A stretch of DNA of 35,484 bases from an uncultured Ruminococcus sp. (GTDB lineage: Bacteria > Bacillota > Clostridia > Oscillospirales > Acutalibacteraceae): assembly GCA_902773135.1 (NCBI GenBank), contig CACYDP010000050.1, forward strand, positions 1 to 35,484, given 5' to 3'. A program made the position numbers and the translations under genes. Positions 34,760 through 35,484 of the stretch are shown here, one piece after another. The notes beneath the pieces were generated by a model. That model saw only the letters and a list, made by a program, of their open reading frames with translations. It had not been told where the DNA came from and did no database searches. How positions within the stretch are numbered: the stretch's first letter is position 1; each line of letters starts with the position of its first letter.

Positions 34760-34915
34760 AGTTCAAAGAACATTCCAATATGCTTTTTGATACAATGTTT
34801 GTAGTTAATAGCAAAGATTGTTAATTTTGATTATTCCTTTTCTTTCCTTTTTCCTTTTTTCTTTTTATTCCTTTAAACAAAAACGCAGAGAGTTTTTCTC
34901 TCTGCGTTTTTGTTT
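34760..34915 (+). ncRNA. Candidate small RNA of about 155 bases
   Basis: Lies between a strong promoter and an 18-bp terminator stem. It has no convincing reading frame: a 14-codon frame begins at an ATG near 34780, without a ribosome site, and a longer plus-strand frame would run through the terminator. A pyrimidine-rich tract (about 34835-34874, mostly T and C) precedes the stem. The gap 34503-35012 is otherwise AT-rich. Whether it acts as an antisense or trans-acting RNA is unknown. Confidence 0.5.
34875..34915 (+). terminator. Terminator of the candidate small RNA
   Basis: A perfect 18-bp stem (34875-34892 with 34898-34915) and a 5-base T loop, with a T-rich 3' arm. It could also act on the opposite strand. 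Confidence 0.85.
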
Positions 34916-34929
34916 TCTGTACATAAAAA

Positions 34930-34975
34930 ACTATTTCTACCCCCAGACATCCACTGCCTTGAGGATAGAAATAGT
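34930..34975 (-). terminator. Terminator of the right-edge surface protein gene
   Basis: A 10-bp stem (34930-34939 with 34966-34975), then one mismatch and two more pairs. On the minus strand it is followed by TTTTTTATG. It lies about 40 bases after the stop at 35013. Confidence 0.8.
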
Positions 34976-35012
34976 GTACCGGGATCAGCGTTTATTTTCC
35001 CGCCTATCAGAC

Positions 35013-35484
35013 TTATTCCGTTTCAGATAATTGACTGACATTCAATTTTTCGGTGATAGTTGATACCGTTCCCGAACTGTCTTTCACCTTATATCTCAGA
35101 ACATATTTTCCTGTCTGTGACGGCTTGAATGTAATCGTTTGATTGGTGCTGTAATCACTGATCAGTGTCAGATCGGATTCCGTAGACTTACGGGCATACA
35201 GGGCATATTGATACGAACCTGTTCCATTTTTGGCAGAACATTGTATCGTTACGCTGTCCCCAAGCATTATCTCTGTGTTGGAAAGCACCGATGTATTTTC
35301 CACTGCTTTATCTCCCACCGTTATTTTTTCCGTGATGGTCGATACCGTTCCCGAACTGTCTTTTACCTTATATCTCAGAACATATTTTCCTGTCTGTAAC
35401 GGCTTGAATGTAATTGTTTGATTCGTACTGTAATCGCTGATCAGTGTCAGATCGGATTCCGTAGACTTACGGGCATACAGAGCA
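35013..35484 (-). CDS. Partial surface protein with near-identical 93-residue repeats (C-terminus)
   Basis: Only the C-terminal 156 residues are in the window; the frame is open to the right edge. It contains nearly two copies of a 93-residue unit, beginning ALYARKSTESDLTLISDYST, with W/Y-rich beta strands (ITFKPSQTGKYVLRYKVKD) like the Y_Y_Y fold of extracellular proteins. The two DNA copies (about 35043-35203 and 35322-35482) differ at only about ten positions in 155. No LPXTG or membrane anchor follows the last repeat. The full protein is probably a large secreted or surface repeat protein. It resembles the secreted protein at 22416-23735. A GTG at 35318 could look like a start, but it lies within the repeat. 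Confidence 0.8.
   Translation of the reverse strand, partial: ALYARKSTESDLTLISDYSTNQTITFKPLQTGKYVLRYKVKDSSGTVSTITEKITVGDKAVENTSVLSNTEIMLGDSVTIQCSAKNGTGSYQYALYARKSTESDLTLISDYSTNQTITFKPSQTGKYVLRYKVKDSSGTVSTITEKLNVSQLSETE
35043..35482 (-). repeat. Tandem DNA repeat, period 279 bp
   Basis: The same sequence recurs at a spacing of 279 bp (93 codons), for example CGTAGACTTA at 35181 and 35460. The repeat unit probably continues beyond the window edge. High identity implies recent duplication or gene conversion. Confidence 0.85.

Noticed and set aside
34818-35030. A 70-codon gene at 34818-35030
   Set aside because: It begins in the pyrimidine tract and reads through an 18-bp terminator stem; its composition is that of translated AT-rich DNA.

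Overview
The window reads as chromosomal DNA of a low-GC Gram-positive anaerobe of class Clostridia, most like Ruminococcus and relatives. The reasons are AT-rich wobble codons, strong AGGAGG-type ribosome sites, TTGACA/TATAAT promoters with 17-bp spacers, a type III glutamine synthetase, ATP-type PEP carboxykinase, EpsC-type serine acetyltransferase, many lipoproteins and surface proteins with repeated beta-sandwich domains. This assignment is inference from gene content. No tRNA, rRNA, CRISPR array or intact mobile element was seen.

Layout. 1-2640: DEAD-box RNA helicase and a lipoprotein (+). 2646-5034: two-gene ABC exporter (-). 5343-7559: PadR regulator and a flavin reductase/SCP2/membrane fusion (-), with a consensus promoter and a probable operator. 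7747-8657: lipoprotein (-). 8842-11719: large glycosyltransferase/teichoic-acid-polymerase-like protein (+). 11809-13098: iron-type alcohol dehydrogenase (+). 13111-13189: the 3' end (domains V-VI) of a group IIC intron, lying just past the valS terminator. 13287-16032: valS (-). 16064-16985: Rrf2 regulator and a small membrane protein (+). 17097-19466: glnN, with a leader that contains a terminator hairpin and a competing hairpin. 19504-20306: HAD phosphatase (+). 20446-22234: pckA (-). 22416-25476: cysE, a cysteine-rich Crp/Fnr regulator and a secreted repeat protein (-). 25581-26027: small membrane protein (-). 26134-27181: methionine aminopeptidase with an SEC-C zinc knuckle (+). 27187-32310: five-gene operon (-). 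32344-34596: sugar-phosphate isomerase-like protein, nrdR and an amidohydrolase (-). 34725-34915: a promoter/terminator pair with no gene (+). 35013 to the edge: C-terminus of a surface protein with near-identical 93-residue repeats (-).

The most unusual part is the operon at 27187-32310: response regulator, sensor kinase, VTC-type polyphosphate polymerase, DUF4956 membrane protein, and a Cthe_2159-type carbohydrate-binding lipoprotein. The kinase has Ser where the phospho-accepting His should be. The regulator has Asn and Leu where the phospho-accepting Asp and the conserved Lys should be. The pair therefore looks unable to use normal phosphotransfer. The VTC gene has a run of eight A residues that puts its first 30 codons, which include the catalytic ExK strand, out of frame; seven A would restore the frame. 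These may be signs of decay, of switching by slippage, or of a signalling route that does not use His-Asp transfer.

Central metabolism genes (glnN, pckA, cysE, adh, valS, map, nrdR) are intact single units with their own promoters and strong terminators. Several regulators (PadR, Rrf2) have inverted repeats placed on their own promoters, which suggests autoregulation.
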